From Pseudochrobactrum kiredjianiae (GTDB taxonomy: Bacteria > Pseudomonadota > Alphaproteobacteria > Rhizobiales > Rhizobiaceae): a stretch of DNA of 64,000 bases. The translations under genes and the position numbers were made by a program. The notes beneath the pieces were generated by a model. It was given only the letters and a program-made list of their open reading frames with translations, was not told where the DNA came from and made no database searches. The stretch covers positions 124,001 to 188,000 of the forward strand of contig NZ_JAUCBM010000001.1 of assembly GCF_030362795.1 (NCBI RefSeq). The letters run 5' to 3'. This document shows, in pieces, positions 36,807 to 46,314 of this stretch (its first letter is position 1; every line of letters starts with the position of its first letter).

Positions 36807-36912
36807 AGCGTGTCGCGTTTAATCGTACCCACTGCGCTCGCGTCTCAATTCTTTTAATTGTCGCATGTTCGCGGTAGCTCAAATGAATTCATTTGAGCGC
36901 GACATGCTTTAA
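36803..36912. repeat. AGAGCG-bounded intergenic repeat
   Basis: Begins CTAGAGCGTGTCGCG at the XRE stop and ends GCGCGACATGCTTT. Inner features are the palindrome CTCAAATGAATTCATTTGAG and outer complementary GTGTCGCG/CGCGACA ends. It has the bounding logic of types A-C but unrelated inner sequence. Confidence 0.65.
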
Positions 36913-36921
36913 CTGTTTGGC

Positions 36922-37905
36922 TTAAAACAGTGATTTCAAATCATCCATTTTGGAATTAACCAGCCAGCCATAGTAATTTTCCTGTGGCATCTGTTTATTC
37001 GGCTTGCCCGCATTGGCACCAGCCAGCGCGCGGGCGCGGGCATCTGCACCGCCGGTATTATACAAAGTCGCTGTAATGCCCGGATTTTTTGAAATATCGA
37101 AATCGGCATATTTCTTGTAGGAATTGATGGAATGTTTGATCGTTGCCGCCATGTAGGCCAGACTCAGATCAGGATCCATAATTGTTTTATAAACCTGCGC
37201 ACCATTTTCAGCATTGAGTTTTGGCAGGCCGGAAATACGGTTGACCATGTCTGACATTTGCAGTGCGGTTAGCGGGCTGATCTGGCCGAGACCAAAGGTC
37301 TGTCCGGCATAGAAAGGCTGGAAAAACACGGCAGCAAAACGGTTATTCGGATAAGAATTACCACCGACTGTTTTACCGCGGAATTGTGCATCCCAGATAT
37401 TTTCACGGCAGACCCACAGAGAATAGCTGTCGGACAGGCCGGAGCATTTTGTAAATTCAGGGCGTTTGATGAAATCACCGACAGCCTCGCCTTTATATTC
37501 AAAGCTCACACCCTGTTTCACATAGGAAATCGCTTTAACATAATAGGTCTGTAACTGGTCATAGGCATCAACATTATAGGTGTGCTCACCAATGATCGCG
37601 CCGGCAATATGAACCGGATCAATATTATAGGCGGCTGCCGTTGATTTGATTTTTGAGCGCAGATTTCGGTCGGTTTTCAGAAGTGTATAAATCTTCTGAT
37701 ATTTCGCTTCATAGGTCGTATTCAGCTTTTTCGTACGCTTGGCGGAAGCGCCGGGAATTGGCGGCTGCTCGGCATTACGGTTGCCTGCCGGTACAACTGT
37801 TGTAGCGTGTGCGGCTGACATGAGTGTACCTGAAATGATTGTGAAGCCAAAAATACCTGTACCGGCAGCGATTACGATCTTTTTAAAAGGATGGCCGAGA
37901 TTCAT
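36922..37905 (-). CDS. DUF1402-family secreted protein, lysozyme-like
   Basis: A 327-residue protein with an N-terminal signal (ending about SAAHA at residue 34) and the DUF1402 region, a family known mainly in Rhizobiales. Segments IDPVHIAGAIIGEHTYNVDAYDQLQTYYVKA and FGLGQISPLTALQMSDMVN resemble lytic transglycosylases (a catalytic-type Glu in GEHT and a GLGQISP motif). A muramidase-like role in the periplasm is therefore plausible but unproven. It is alone on the minus strand beyond the hslU terminator. Confidence 0.75.
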   Translation of the reverse strand: MNLGHPFKKIVIAAGTGIFGFTIISGTLMSAAHATTVVPAGNRNAEQPPIPGASAKRTKKLNTTYEAKYQKIYTLLKTDRNLRSKIKSTAAAYNIDPVHIAGAIIGEHTYNVDAYDQLQTYYVKAISYVKQGVSFEYKGEAVGDFIKRPEFTKCSGLSDSYSLWVCRENIWDAQFRGKTVGGNSYPNNRFAAVFFQPFYAGQTFGLGQISPLTALQMSDMVNRISGLPKLNAENGAQVYKTIMDPDLSLAYMAATIKHSINSYKKYADFDISKNPGITATLYNTGGADARARALAGANAGKPNKQMPQENYYGWLVNSKMDDLKSLF

Positions 37906-37989
37906 AGGTATTTTGCTCCGTTTGCACTTGCTCTCAATACTAAAAGAATTTCAGGAAAGCACGCATTTTAACTTCGCGCAGAAAATAAG

Positions 37990-38018
37990 AAACCCTCGCG
38001 CACAAGTCGAGAGGGTTT
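37990..38018 (-). terminator. Terminator of hslU
   Basis: The stem AAACCCTC/GAGGGTTT (37990-37997 and 38011-38018), read on the minus strand, is followed by a T-rich tract. It lies about 65 bp beyond the hslU stop. Confidence 0.75.
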
Positions 38019-38082
38019 CAAAACTTAACTGCATCTGATGTGTGAATGTCACACAATGCTGATGTTCGAGCCTATAGCCCCA

Positions 38083-39390
38083 TCACAGAATAAAGCGTGA
38101 CAAATCGATATTCTTGGCCAGATCACCAATGCTGTTGCGCACATAAGCGGCATCAACAGTAAAGACCGAGCCGCCTTTATCCGGTGCGTTGAATGAAATA
38201 TCATCCAGCACTTTTTCCATCACTGTCTGTAAACGCCGCGCACCAATGTTTTCAATGGTGGAATTGAGATCAACGGCAATATCCGCCAGCGCATCAATTG
38301 CATCATCGGTAATTTCCAGCGTCACTTCTTCTGTGGCCATCAGCGCCACATATTGTTTCAGAAGGCTCACTTCAGTTTCGGTGAGGATCGAGCGAAAATC
38401 TTCGCGTGTAAGGGCGTTAAGCTCAACACGGATCGGCAGACGACCCTGCAATTCCGGCAAGAGATCCGATGGCTTGGCCACATGGAACGCACCGGAGGCA
38501 ATAAACAGAATATGGTCGGTTTTGACCGGTCCGTATTTGGTCGCTACAGTCGTGCCTTCGACGAGTGGCAGCAAATCACGCTGCACACCTTCGCGGGAAA
38601 CCCCTGCCCCTGTGCCGCCTTCACGCGATGCAATCTTGTCGATCTCATCAAGGAAAACGATACCGTCATTCTGGGTTGCTTCCAGCGCTTCCTGTGTCAC
38701 CTGATCCTGATCCAGCAGCTTGTCGGATTCATCATTGATCAGCAGCGCATAGGATTCTTTGACGCTTGTTTTGCGTGGCTTTGTACGGCCACCCATCGCT
38801 TTGCCAAGCATATCGCTCAAATTGATCATACCAATATTGGCACCCGGCATACCCGGAATTTCAAAACCCGGCATACCCGAGCTGGTATCGGCAATTTCAA
38901 TCTCGATCTCTTTGTCGTCGAGATCGCCTTCACGCAGTTTTTTACGGAAACTGTCACGGGTTGCAGGGCTGGCTGTTTTGCCGACCAGTGCATCCAGCAC
39001 GCGCTCTTCCGCATTGATATGGGCTTTGGCTTTCACCTCTTCGCGCTTTTTCTCGCGGACAAGACCAATGGCGATTTCCACCAGATCACGGATGATCTGC
39101 TCCACATCGCGGCCGACATAGCCGACTTCTGTGAATTTGGTTGCCTCTACCTTGATGAAAGGCGCACCGGCCAGTTTGGCAAGACGGCGTGAAATTTCTG
39201 TTTTACCGACACCGGTAGGCCCGATCATCAGAATATTCTTCGGCATCACTTCTTCGCGCATCTGGCCTTGCAGCTGCTGACGGCGCCAGCGATTACGCAG
39301 AGCAATAGCTACAGCGCGTTTGGCAGCATTCTGACCGATAATGAAGCGATCAAGCTCAGAGACGATTTCACGGGGAGAAAATGTGGTCAT
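38083..39390 (-). CDS. hslU: ATP-dependent protease ATPase subunit HslU (ClpY)
   Basis: AAA+ unfoldase that feeds the HslV peptidase. The ATG at 39390 gives the family start [20 protein letters not shown] and 435 residues; an in-frame start 24 bp upstream is not family-like. Walker A is [15 protein letters not shown], Walker B is [11 protein letters not shown], and the pore-like segment GYVGRDVE and the I-domain (about residues 110-230) are present. The end DLSRFIL matches the C-terminal tail that activates HslV. It lies 5 bp after the DUF2585 gene. Confidence 0.97.
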   Translation of the reverse strand: MTTFSPREIVSELDRFIIGQNAAKRAVAIALRNRWRRQQLQGQMREEVMPKNILMIGPTGVGKTEISRRLAKLAGAPFIKVEATKFTEVGYVGRDVEQIIRDLVEIAIGLVREKKREEVKAKAHINAEERVLDALVGKTASPATRDSFRKKLREGDLDDKEIEIEIADTSSGMPGFEIPGMPGANIGMINLSDMLGKAMGGRTKPRKTSVKESYALLINDESDKLLDQDQVTQEALEATQNDGIVFLDEIDKIASREGGTGAGVSREGVQRDLLPLVEGTTVATKYGPVKTDHILFIASGAFHVAKPSDLLPELQGRLPIRVELNALTREDFRSILTETEVSLLKQYVALMATEEVTLEITDDAIDALADIAVDLNSTIENIGARRLQTVMEKVLDDISFNAPDKGGSVFTVDAAYVRNSIGDLAKNIDLSRFIL

Positions 39391-39395
39391 ATTTA

Positions 39396-39995
39396 TCAGG
39401 ATCCGCTTTGCCACTGCCGGATAAAGTCGAACGGATGCAGCAGCATGATAACATTAAGAATGAGGTTGTCTCGAATAACGATAAGGGCAAGAATTTCGAA
39501 AAATATTGCCGTGGTGACTATCACCCATATAGGAAGCCGGGCTGCAAGAAAAAAGCCCAGAACCATGGAGAGTGTATCGAATACGGAATTGAGGATACTG
39601 TCGCCGAAATAATCTACGGAAGATGTATTGGCACGGTAGCGATCAATAATGAAATTCGAATTCTCAACCAGCTCCCAGCTGATTTCTAATCCAAGCGCCA
39701 GCAGCAACCGCACATGCAGCGGTGCTTTTGGTGCAATCAGCCAGAACAATCCGTAAAAAAGAAACCCGTGAATGATGTGGGACAGCGTATACCAGTCAAA
39801 GAATTGCTGGGAATTTTCGTTGCTGTTCACTTCATTCACGAAGAGACGGATTGTTCCGCATTCGCAGACCGGCACACGCCCCATCATATAAAGGATAACC
39901 GCCTGTATGGCTGTTGTTATCCCGATAATGAGCAGGATTTTACCCCATGGCCACGATGAGCCGGTTGCTTGAGATGAAACTGGTGATGCGTTCAC
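39396..39995 (-). CDS. DUF2585 (UPF0314) membrane protein
   Basis: A 199-residue multi-pass membrane protein with about five hydrophobic helices. Family features are the near-N-terminal [46 protein letters not shown] and the [19 protein letters not shown] stretch with conserved acidic residues and histidines. Function unknown. It lies between hslV and hslU, which are both on the same strand, with only 5 bp to hslU, so it should be made together with the protease. The conserved position in Rhizobiales is remembered, not checked. Confidence 0.85.
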   Translation of the reverse strand: MNASPVSSQATGSSWPWGKILLIIGITTAIQAVILYMMGRVPVCECGTIRLFVNEVNSNENSQQFFDWYTLSHIIHGFLFYGLFWLIAPKAPLHVRLLLALGLEISWELVENSNFIIDRYRANTSSVDYFGDSILNSVFDTLSMVLGFFLAARLPIWVIVTTAIFFEILALIVIRDNLILNVIMLLHPFDFIRQWQSGS

Positions 39996-40052
39996 AATAT
40001 ACCTTTAGCGAAAAACAGAATTAAATTTAGTTTTCGCATAATTGGCAGCTTC

Positions 40053-40610
40053 TTACGCGCAATCAAGACTTTCTACGGTGAAATTGCTGTTTGTGTAGAC
40101 ACAAATTTCAGCGGCAATGGTCATTGCTTTACGGGCAATGGTCTCTGCATCCATATCTGTGTCAATCAATGCACGTGCTGCCGACAGGGCATAATTGCCG
40201 CCGGAACCAATCGCCATCACACCGTTTTCCGGCTCCAGAACGTCACCCAGACCGGTAATGGCCAGCGTAATGTTCTTATCTGCAACAAGCATCATCGCTT
40301 CCAGCTTGCGCAAATAGCGGTCTGTACGCCAGTCTTTAGCCAGTTCTACGGATGCGCGCATCAGCTGATCGGGATATTGCTCCAGTTTGGCTTCCAGTCG
40401 CTCTAGCAGGGTGAAAGCATCGGCTGTCGCACCGGCAAAACCGGTAATCACGCTGCCGCCTTTGCCGATACGACGCACTTTGCGGGCATTGCCCTTCATA
40501 ATGGTCTGGCCAAGCGACACCTGTCCGTCACCGGCGATCACCACTTTATTGCCCTTGCGCACGGTAACAATGGTGGTGCCGTAAATTGTATTCGGATTAT
40601 GTTCAATCAT
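40053..40610 (-). CDS. hslV: ATP-dependent protease peptidase subunit HslV (ClpQ)
   Basis: Threonine peptidase of the bacterial proteasome-like HslUV complex. The 185-residue precursor has an 11-residue propeptide ([11 protein letters not shown]), leaving Thr12 as the predicted N-terminal nucleophile in [42 protein letters not shown] and [16 protein letters not shown] are family signatures. It leads the hslV-DUF2585-hslU operon. The repeat at 40738-40838 lies upstream, in the gap to the divergent hisB. Confidence 0.96.
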   Translation of the reverse strand: MIEHNPNTIYGTTIVTVRKGNKVVIAGDGQVSLGQTIMKGNARKVRRIGKGGSVITGFAGATADAFTLLERLEAKLEQYPDQLMRASVELAKDWRTDRYLRKLEAMMLVADKNITLAITGLGDVLEPENGVMAIGSGGNYALSAARALIDTDMDAETIARKAMTIAAEICVYTNSNFTVESLDCA

Positions 40611-40737
40611 TTGCGCAACTCCGCTGATTGGTCTTCATCAAATCGATCTGCTGTATTTATGTTCTCATACGTAAATTACAACGGACAATAATACACCCTG
40701 TATGATCAAAGCATTTGGCAAAACTCCGGCACTGTAC

Positions 40738-40838
40738 AGAGCATTTGTAATTATTAGAATTTTTGGAAATGCTCTGCTTGTTTGAATTAAAGCACATCTT
40801 ACCCGAAAACCGCTTCACACTTTTCGGGATGTGCTCTA
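40738..40838. repeat. Type D intergenic repeat
   Basis: Runs from AGAGCATTTG to GTGCTCTA. It has two hairpins, the AGAGCATTT...AAATGCTCT half and an AGCACATCTTACCCGAAAA...TTTTCGGGATGTGCT half. The second half is closely shared with 60203-60260. It lies between divergent hslV and hisB. Confidence 0.82.
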
Positions 40839-40875
40839 GAACAAGGTCGGAGAAGAACAAGATCGGGTTATCAAT

Positions 40876-41478
40876 ATGAGCAATCAGCGTACAGTAAAAG
40901 TCAGCCGCAGCACCAAAGAAACCAGCATTGAAGCTGAGGTTTTTCTGGATGGTACGGGTCGTTTCGATATTTCGACCGGCGTTGGCTTTTTCGATCATAT
41001 GCTGGAGCAATTATCGCGACATTCGCTGATTGATATGAATATCACCACCAAGGGTGATACGCATATTGATGACCATCATACGGTTGAAGATACCGGTATT
41101 GCGATCGGTAAGGCTATTGCGGAAGCTCTGGGTGAGCGCCGCGGTATTGTGCGTTATGCTTCGATTGATCTCGCCATGGACGAGACACTGACCTCTGCGG
41201 CGCTGGATGTATCCGGTCGTCCGTTTCTGGTTTGGAATGTGGCATTCAATGCGCCGAAAATCGGTACATTCGATACAGAACTGGTGCGGGAATTTTTTCA
41301 GGCGCTGGCGCAGAATGCTGGCATTACCCTGCATGTGAATATGCGTTATGGTACCAATAATCATCATATTGCTGAGACCTGTTTCAAGGCTGTGGCACGC
41401 GCATTGCGTATGGCGATTGAAACCGATCCGCGGCAGAAAGATGCCATTCCTTCGACAAAAGGTACGCTGAAAGGCTGA
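40876..41478 (+). CDS. hisB: Imidazoleglycerol-phosphate dehydratase
   Basis: Sixth step of histidine synthesis. Monofunctional HisB of 200 residues with [14 protein letters not shown], the metal-binding [14 protein letters not shown], and the C-terminal [20 protein letters not shown] that supplies further metal ligands. It has no N-terminal phosphatase domain, as is usual outside enterobacteria. It starts the run hisB-DUF2628-hisH-hisA-hisF. Confidence 0.96.
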   Translation: MSNQRTVKVSRSTKETSIEAEVFLDGTGRFDISTGVGFFDHMLEQLSRHSLIDMNITTKGDTHIDDHHTVEDTGIAIGKAIAEALGERRGIVRYASIDLAMDETLTSAALDVSGRPFLVWNVAFNAPKIGTFDTELVREFFQALAQNAGITLHVNMRYGTNNHHIAETCFKAVARALRMAIETDPRQKDAIPSTKGTLKG

Positions 41479-41480
41479 TT

Positions 41481-41999
41481 ATGGCCAGCTATATCGTTCT
41501 GGAACCAACGGATGCAGTGAAACTGAAACCGGCTAAAGCTGTCAGCGGTGACCATACGATTTTCGTGCGCGATGAGTTTACCGTCTTTGCTCTGATCTTG
41601 CCATTTTTTTGGCTGCTTACGCATCGGCTGTGGTGGCATGCGCTGATGGTTGCCCTGATCAGCTGGGGCGCATTCAGCGTTTTAGGCTCATATCTTTCCT
41701 TAGCTTTTGTCGTTTCCGGCCTGTCACTTTTGCTGTCGCTGTTTGTTGCGCTGGAAGGGCGTAACTGGTATCTCACGGCTCTCAGACGCAAAGGTTATGA
41801 GGAGGTGGCACTGATCAGTGCCAATGACTTGAGCGATGCGGAAATTCTTTATTTTTATGGTGCGTCAAAACCTGCTGAAAAAGCGGAGCCTCCGGCTGAT
41901 ACTCCCGCCAAAGCAGTGTTGAAAAGCACAACCGGCAATAGTGCGCCCGATGCGGAGAACACTATGATCGGTCTGGTTGAATATCACGGAAGGTCGTGA
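41481..41999 (+). CDS. DUF2628-type small membrane protein in the his operon
   Basis: A 172-residue protein with a short N-terminal beta region, two or three hydrophobic helices at about residues 36-92 (VFALILPFFWLLTHRLWWHALMVALISWGAFSV and the following LALAFVVSGLSLLLSLFVAL-like segment), and an Ala/Pro-rich tail. The family is annotated as DUF2628 and its role is unknown. It lies 2 bp after hisB and 1 bp before hisH, so it is expressed with the histidine genes. No catalytic motif was seen. Confidence 0.8.
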   Translation: MASYIVLEPTDAVKLKPAKAVSGDHTIFVRDEFTVFALILPFFWLLTHRLWWHALMVALISWGAFSVLGSYLSLAFVVSGLSLLLSLFVALEGRNWYLTALRRKGYEEVALISANDLSDAEILYFYGASKPAEKAEPPADTPAKAVLKSTTGNSAPDAENTMIGLVEYHGRS

Positions 42000-42000
42000 C

Positions 42001-42651
42001 ATGCGTGTTGCCATTATTGATTATGGTTCCGGAAATCTCAAATCGGTAGCCAAGGCTTTTGAACGTGCGGTATCGGATATGGGCAGTCCCATTCATGTGG
42101 ACGTGACCAGTGATGCCAAAGCCGTGCTGGCCGCAGATCATATTGTGCTGCCGGGTGTGGGTGCCTATGCCGATTGCCGCCGCGGACTGGATGCTGTTGC
42201 CGGTATGGTCGATGCTCTGGATGAGGCTGTTCAGCATAAAGCACGGCCGTTTCTCGGTGTTTGCGTGGGTATGCAGCTGCTTTCAACGCGGGGCTTGGAA
42301 AAAAGCACAACCAATGGCTTGAACTGGGTGCAAGGCGATGTGCGCGAGATGAAGCCGTCTGATCCTGCTTTGAAAATTCCGCAGATCGGCTGGAATACGA
42401 TTGAACTCAAGCACGATCATCCGGTTTTCAAAAATATTGCGACCGGGGAGCATGGTTTGCATGCCTATTTCGTGCATTCCTATATGTTTGATGTGAAAAA
42501 CAGCGCTGATGTGCTGGCAACCACCAGCTATGGCGAAACCGTTACGGCGGCAATTGCACGCGATAATATTGTTGGCACGCAGTTCCATCCGGAAAAAAGC
42601 CAGCGCCTCGGCCTTAAACTCATTACTAATTTCCTGAAGTGGAAGCCATGA
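42001..42651 (+). CDS. hisH: Imidazole glycerol phosphate synthase subunit HisH
   Basis: Glutamine amidotransferase subunit that supplies ammonia to HisF. The ATG at 42001 gives [20 protein letters not shown] and 216 residues. The catalytic triad is visible: the Cys in GVCVGMQLL, and the His and Glu in [10 protein letters not shown]. The GAYADCR region lies in the expected position. It overlaps hisA by 4 bp. Confidence 0.96.
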   Translation: MRVAIIDYGSGNLKSVAKAFERAVSDMGSPIHVDVTSDAKAVLAADHIVLPGVGAYADCRRGLDAVAGMVDALDEAVQHKARPFLGVCVGMQLLSTRGLEKSTTNGLNWVQGDVREMKPSDPALKIPQIGWNTIELKHDHPVFKNIATGEHGLHAYFVHSYMFDVKNSADVLATTSYGETVTAAIARDNIVGTQFHPEKSQRLGLKLITNFLKWKP

Positions 42652-43391
42652 TACTTTTTCCGGCAATTGACCTGAAAGACGGTGAATGCGTTCGCCTGAA
42701 ACTGGGTGATATGAACCAGTCCACGGTTTATAACACTGATCCTGCAGCTCAGGCGAAAGCCTTTGAAGATCAGGGATTTGAGTGGCTTCATGTGGTTGAT
42801 CTGAACGGCGCTTTTGCCGGTTCCAGTGTCAATGGCACGGCCGTGGAGGCTATTCTAAAAGCAACCAAAAATCCGGTTCAGCTCGGCGGCGGTATCCGCA
42901 CGCTGGAGCATATTGAGGCATGGCTTTCCAAAGGGCTTTCCCGTGTCATTCTTGGCACAATCGCTGTACGCGATCCGCAGCTGGTGATTGAAGCTTGTAA
43001 AGAATTTCCGGGCAAAGTGGCCGTCGGCATTGATGCCAAAGGCGGCAAAGTTGCGGTAGAGGGCTGGGCAGAGGCTTCAGAACTCGGCGTGATTGAACTG
43101 GCGCAGAAATTTGAAGGGGCAGGGGTCGCAGCCATTATCTATACGGATATTGACCGCGACGGTATTCTGGCAGGCATCAACTGGCCTTCAACTCTGGCGT
43201 TGGCAGAAGCCGTTTCTATTCCGGTAATTGCTTCCGGCGGTTTGGCCTCGATGGATGATATTCATCGGATGACGCAGCTTGACGCCCGCAAGCTTGAAGG
43301 TGCGATTTCCGGTCGTGCACTTTATGATGGTCGTATTGATCCGGCTGAAGCACTGGCACTGTTGAAATCAGCACCGGAGGCAAGCCAATGA
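42648..43391 (+). CDS. hisA: ProFAR isomerase HisA
   Basis: 1-(5-phosphoribosyl)-5-[(5-phosphoribosylamino)methylideneamino]imidazole-4-carboxamide isomerase, a TIM barrel of 247 residues. It begins [20 protein letters not shown] with the general-base Asp, followed by [12 protein letters not shown] and the second catalytic Asp in [20 protein letters not shown] is the phosphate-binding loop. ATG overlaps the hisH stop and its own stop overlaps hisF (ATGA), so hisHAF are translationally coupled. Confidence 0.97.
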   Translation: MILFPAIDLKDGECVRLKLGDMNQSTVYNTDPAAQAKAFEDQGFEWLHVVDLNGAFAGSSVNGTAVEAILKATKNPVQLGGGIRTLEHIEAWLSKGLSRVILGTIAVRDPQLVIEACKEFPGKVAVGIDAKGGKVAVEGWAEASELGVIELAQKFEGAGVAAIIYTDIDRDGILAGINWPSTLALAEAVSIPVIASGGLASMDDIHRMTQLDARKLEGAISGRALYDGRIDPAEALALLKSAPEASQ

Positions 43392-44191
43392 CTTTAAAAG
43401 CACGCGTTATTCCTTGTCTTGATGTGAAAGACGGCAGGGTGGTAAAAGGTGTTAATTTCGTAGATCTGATTGATGCCGGTGATCCGGTGGAAGCTGCAAA
43501 AGCCTATGATGCAGCGGGCGCTGACGAATTATGCTTTCTTGATATCACCGCATCTTCCGACAATCGCGAGACGATTTTCGATGTGATTGCGCGTACCGCT
43601 GAGCAATGTTTCATGCCGCTGACTGTTGGTGGTGGTGTGCGTGCTGTTGCTGATATCCGCAAACTTTTGCTGGCCGGTGCTGACAAGGTTTCAATCAATA
43701 CTGCTGCCGTACAAAATCCTGATCTGATTGCAGAAGCAGCCGATAAATTCGGCAATCAGTGCATTGTTGTCGCTGTGGATGCCAAGAAAGTATCGGGGGC
43801 AGGAGAGGCGGATCGCTGGGAGATTTTCACCCATGGCGGCCGCAATGCAACCGGTCTGGATGCGATTGAATTTGCCCGCACAATGGTTGATCGCGGGGCA
43901 GGGGAAATCCTGCTGACCTCGATGGATCGTGATGGCACTAAAGTGGGTTATGATCTGGCGCTGACCCGCGCTGTGGCAGATGCTGTGAGCGTTCCGGTGA
44001 TTGCCTCCGGTGGTGTCGGCTCATTGGATGATCTGGTGGCTGGTGTTAAAGAAGGCCATGCCAGTGCGGTATTGGCAGCGTCCATTTTCCATTTTGGCAC
44101 TTACACAATTGAAGAAGCCAAACGCTATATGGCAAGCCACGGTATTGCTATGCGTCTGGATGATGTTCAGAATTACAGCGGTTCCAGTTAA
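43388..44191 (+). CDS. hisF: Imidazole glycerol phosphate synthase subunit HisF
   Basis: Cyclase subunit that makes imidazole glycerol phosphate and AICAR with HisH. A TIM barrel of 267 residues, it begins [24 protein letters not shown] with the catalytic Asp. It has [31 protein letters not shown], the second catalytic Asp in [14 protein letters not shown] and [13 protein letters not shown]. It ends the coupled run; a type C repeat and two hairpins follow. Confidence 0.97.
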   Translation: MTLKARVIPCLDVKDGRVVKGVNFVDLIDAGDPVEAAKAYDAAGADELCFLDITASSDNRETIFDVIARTAEQCFMPLTVGGGVRAVADIRKLLLAGADKVSINTAAVQNPDLIAEAADKFGNQCIVVAVDAKKVSGAGEADRWEIFTHGGRNATGLDAIEFARTMVDRGAGEILLTSMDRDGTKVGYDLALTRAVADAVSVPVIASGGVGSLDDLVAGVKEGHASAVLAASIFHFGTYTIEEAKRYMASHGIAMRLDDVQNYSGSS

Positions 44192-44195
44192 GGCT

Positions 44196-44279
44196 GAATC
44201 GTTGGAACCGCTGTAACTATTTGTTTTTACGCATTATCCGACGAAAAAACGGTTCCCGTTTTTGCTGGAAATGCTATAA
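44196..44279. repeat. Type C repeat, inverted
   Basis: Reverse complement of the 34430-34533 pattern: GAATCGTTGGAACCGCTG, then TTTTTACGCATTATCC, then AACGGTTCCCGTTTTTGCTGGAAATGCT. It begins within 5 bp of the hisF stop. Confidence 0.78.
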
Positions 44280-44284
44280 ATATT

Positions 44285-44369
44285 CAGAGGTTTTTCAAAC
44301 AGAAACCTCTGTTTCTTTGGTAAAATTAAGTTGTTTCATGCAATGAGGGGTGCTTTTCATCCCTCATTT
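44285..44369 (+). terminator. Hairpins between hisF and hisE
   Basis: The stem CAGAGGTTT/AAACCTCTG (44285-44293 and 44303-44311) is followed by a T-rich stretch and is terminator-like. A second hairpin AATGAGG.../...CCTCATT (about 44342-44368) follows. They separate hisE from hisHAF. Confidence 0.65.
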
Positions 44370-44446
44370 GCTTTAAAGACCACTGGCATTGCTGTGCGGG
44401 ATTCTTATCGCGCATTCCATAAATTGCACTGAAACGGGAGTGCAGC

Positions 44447-44770
44447 ATGACAAATTTCACCCTTGCTGAGCTTGAGCAGATTGTTGCTAATCGCGCAGCG
44501 GCCACAGACGGCTCATCTTATACGGCCTCATTGATTGCCAAAGGTCAGCATAAGGCCGCCCAGAAACTGGGCGAAGAAGCGGTTGAAACTGTTATTGCGG
44601 CGATGATGCAGGATGAAAAAGCCGTCATCTCGGAGAGTGCTGATCTGCTCTATCATTTGATGGTGGTGTGGAAAATTGCAGGGGTCTCTCTGGAATCCGT
44701 GATGCAGGAACTGGACAAACGCACGTCTCAGACTGGTCTGCAGGAAAAAGCTGCACGAAAACCGGAATAA
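44447..44770 (+). CDS. hisE: Phosphoribosyl-ATP pyrophosphatase
   Basis: Second step of histidine synthesis, hydrolysing PR-ATP to PR-AMP. All-alpha MazG-like protein of 107 residues with [30 protein letters not shown], where the EExxE metal-binding helix is visible, and the following [14 protein letters not shown]. It is a stand-alone HisE, not fused to HisI. It lies 42 bp ahead of coaA, as in many alphaproteobacteria. Confidence 0.95.
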   Translation: MTNFTLAELEQIVANRAAATDGSSYTASLIAKGQHKAAQKLGEEAVETVIAAMMQDEKAVISESADLLYHLMVVWKIAGVSLESVMQELDKRTSQTGLQEKAARKPE

Positions 44771-44812
44771 CCGGAAGCCTTTATTCGCAATCCAGTTTAT
44801 TCAGAGATCGAT

Positions 44813-45778
44813 ATGCACTCCATGGATCTTTTTAAAAAGACGCATTATTCACCTTATCAGGTTTTTACCGCTGCGGAATGGGCAGAGTTTCGTGCCGATA
44901 CGCCGCTGACCCTGACATTGGATGAAGTGAAACGTCTGCGCTCACTCAACGATCCGGTGGATCTGGATGAAGTGCGTCGTATTTATCTGTCGCTGTCGCG
45001 TTTGCTGTCCACCCATGTTGAGGCGCTGCAATCGCTTTATAAGCAGCGCAAACAGTTTCTGATGAAAGATGATACGGTCAAAACACCGTTCATTATTGGT
45101 ATTGCCGGTTCTGTTGCCGTCGGAAAATCGACCACAGCGCGTATTCTGAAGGAATTGCTGCGCCGCTGGCCATCGAGCCCTAAAGTCGAGCTGGTGACCA
45201 CTGACGGCTTTCTCTATCCCAATGAAGTGCTGCGTGCTGAAGGCCGGATGGAGCGTAAAGGCTTTCCGGACAGTTATGATGCCGGCGCTATTCTCAACTT
45301 CCTGTCTTCGATGAAGGCAGGGATGAGCCATGTTGAGGCGCCGGTCTATTCGCATCTGACCTATGACGTGGTTGCCGGTGAGTACGTGAAAATTGACCGG
45401 CCGGATATTCTGATTTTCGAAGGCATTAATGTGTTGCAGGTGCGTGATCTGCCTGCAGACGGCAAAGCCGTGCCGTTTGTGTCGGATTTCTTTGATTTCT
45501 CGATCTATATTGATGCTGATCCGGTGCTGATCCACAAATGGTACATCAATCGTTTTATGAAATTGCGTGAAACGGCGTTCCGTGATCCGCAAAGCTTCTT
45601 CCATCGTTATTCGCAATTATCGGAAGAGGCAGCATTGTCGATTGCCGAAGGTCTGTGGACGAATATCAATCTCAAAAACCTGTTTGAGAATATTCTGCCG
45701 ACACGCCCACGCGCGGATCTGATCTTGCGTAAAGGTGAAAATCATATGATTGAAGAAGTGGCCCTGCGTAAAATCTGA
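44813..45778 (+). CDS. coaA: Pantothenate kinase (type I)
   Basis: Prokaryotic type I pantothenate kinase, first step of coenzyme A synthesis. The 321-residue length fits. The N-terminal [23 protein letters not shown] is family-like; the P-loop is [17 protein letters not shown] near residue 97, followed by [22 protein letters not shown] and IFEGINVLQ. An in-frame ATG 9 bp downstream is an alternative start. It ends at a bidirectional terminator facing ptsH. Confidence 0.96.
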   Translation: MHSMDLFKKTHYSPYQVFTAAEWAEFRADTPLTLTLDEVKRLRSLNDPVDLDEVRRIYLSLSRLLSTHVEALQSLYKQRKQFLMKDDTVKTPFIIGIAGSVAVGKSTTARILKELLRRWPSSPKVELVTTDGFLYPNEVLRAEGRMERKGFPDSYDAGAILNFLSSMKAGMSHVEAPVYSHLTYDVVAGEYVKIDRPDILIFEGINVLQVRDLPADGKAVPFVSDFFDFSIYIDADPVLIHKWYINRFMKLRETAFRDPQSFFHRYSQLSEEAALSIAEGLWTNINLKNLFENILPTRPRADLILRKGENHMIEEVALRKI

Positions 45779-45791
45779 ATTTAAAACAAAA

Positions 45792-45822
45792 AAAAGCACC
45801 GGAAACCGGTGCTTTTTTTTGT
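45792..45822. terminator. Bidirectional terminator between coaA and ptsH
   Basis: The 11-bp perfect stem AAAAGCACCGG/CCGGTGCTTTT (45792-45802 and 45806-45816) with a 3-nt loop has A and T tracts on the two sides, between convergent genes. Confidence 0.92.
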
Positions 45823-45839
45823 AAAATGTTATGCTGATC

Positions 45840-46151
45840 TCAGCATTCTTCGCCGAACTTATCGCCAACGAGTTTCTCCAGTGCATCAAGTACGGCGACT
45901 GCCTCTACCCCGCAGGCGCTAACCTCAATGCAGCATCCGGGAGACGCCGCGAGCATCATCAAGCCCATAATGGATGTACCGCCAACGCTCATGCCGTCTT
46001 TTTCAACACGGACATGCGCATTAAAACTATCCACCAGCTGCACGAATTTTGCTGAAGCCCGTGCATGCAAACCACGCTTATTTACAATCGTAAACGAACG
46101 GCTTTCCGCCTTATCAGACTCATAGCATCCGCTGACAGCAACTTGCGCCAT
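45840..46151 (-). CDS. ptsH: HPr-like phosphocarrier protein
   Basis: Phosphocarrier of the regulatory PTS. In 103 residues it has the His29 phosphorylation site in KRGLHARASAKF and the regulatory Ser60 context GGTSIMGLMMLAASPG that HprK would phosphorylate. An N-terminal extension of about 15 residues and several extra cysteines are unusual. With EIIA and HprK in the same direction but no sugar permease nearby, it belongs to a signalling rather than a transport PTS, as in other alphaproteobacteria. Confidence 0.93.
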   Translation of the reverse strand: MAQVAVSGCYESDKAESRSFTIVNKRGLHARASAKFVQLVDSFNAHVRVEKDGMSVGGTSIMGLMMLAASPGCCIEVSACGVEAVAVLDALEKLVGDKFGEEC

Positions 46152-46206
46152 ATTTTACTTTCCCGTCAAAAATGACGCCTTAACCGACAATCAGTAGCTG
46201 ATTTTG

Positions 46207-46314
46207 TTATTAACTCGGCAGTACCTGACTTAGTTACTTGCTCGGCAGTACCTGACTTAGTTACTTGCTCGGCAGTACCTGACTTAGTTATTTGCTCGTC
46301 AGTACCTGACTGGC
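46207..46314 (-). repeat. 27-bp in-frame tandem repeat at the 3' end of the EIIA gene
   Basis: Four units of 27 bp: 46207-46233, 46234-46260, 46261-46287 and 46288-46314. The last is the native 3' end of the EIIA gene with its TAA. The two central units are identical. Read on the minus strand each unit is nine codons in the EIIA frame, encoding a C-terminus like LSQVLPSK followed by TAA, so every unit repeats the stop. Confidence 0.92.

Noticed and set aside
38353-39192. Plus-strand open frame of 279 codons
   Set aside because: It is fully antisense to hslU, which is complete and in-family.
46207-46314. Tandem repeat as a CRISPR array
   Set aside because: Units are directly abutting, 27 bp, with no unique spacers, and belong to the EIIA 3' end.
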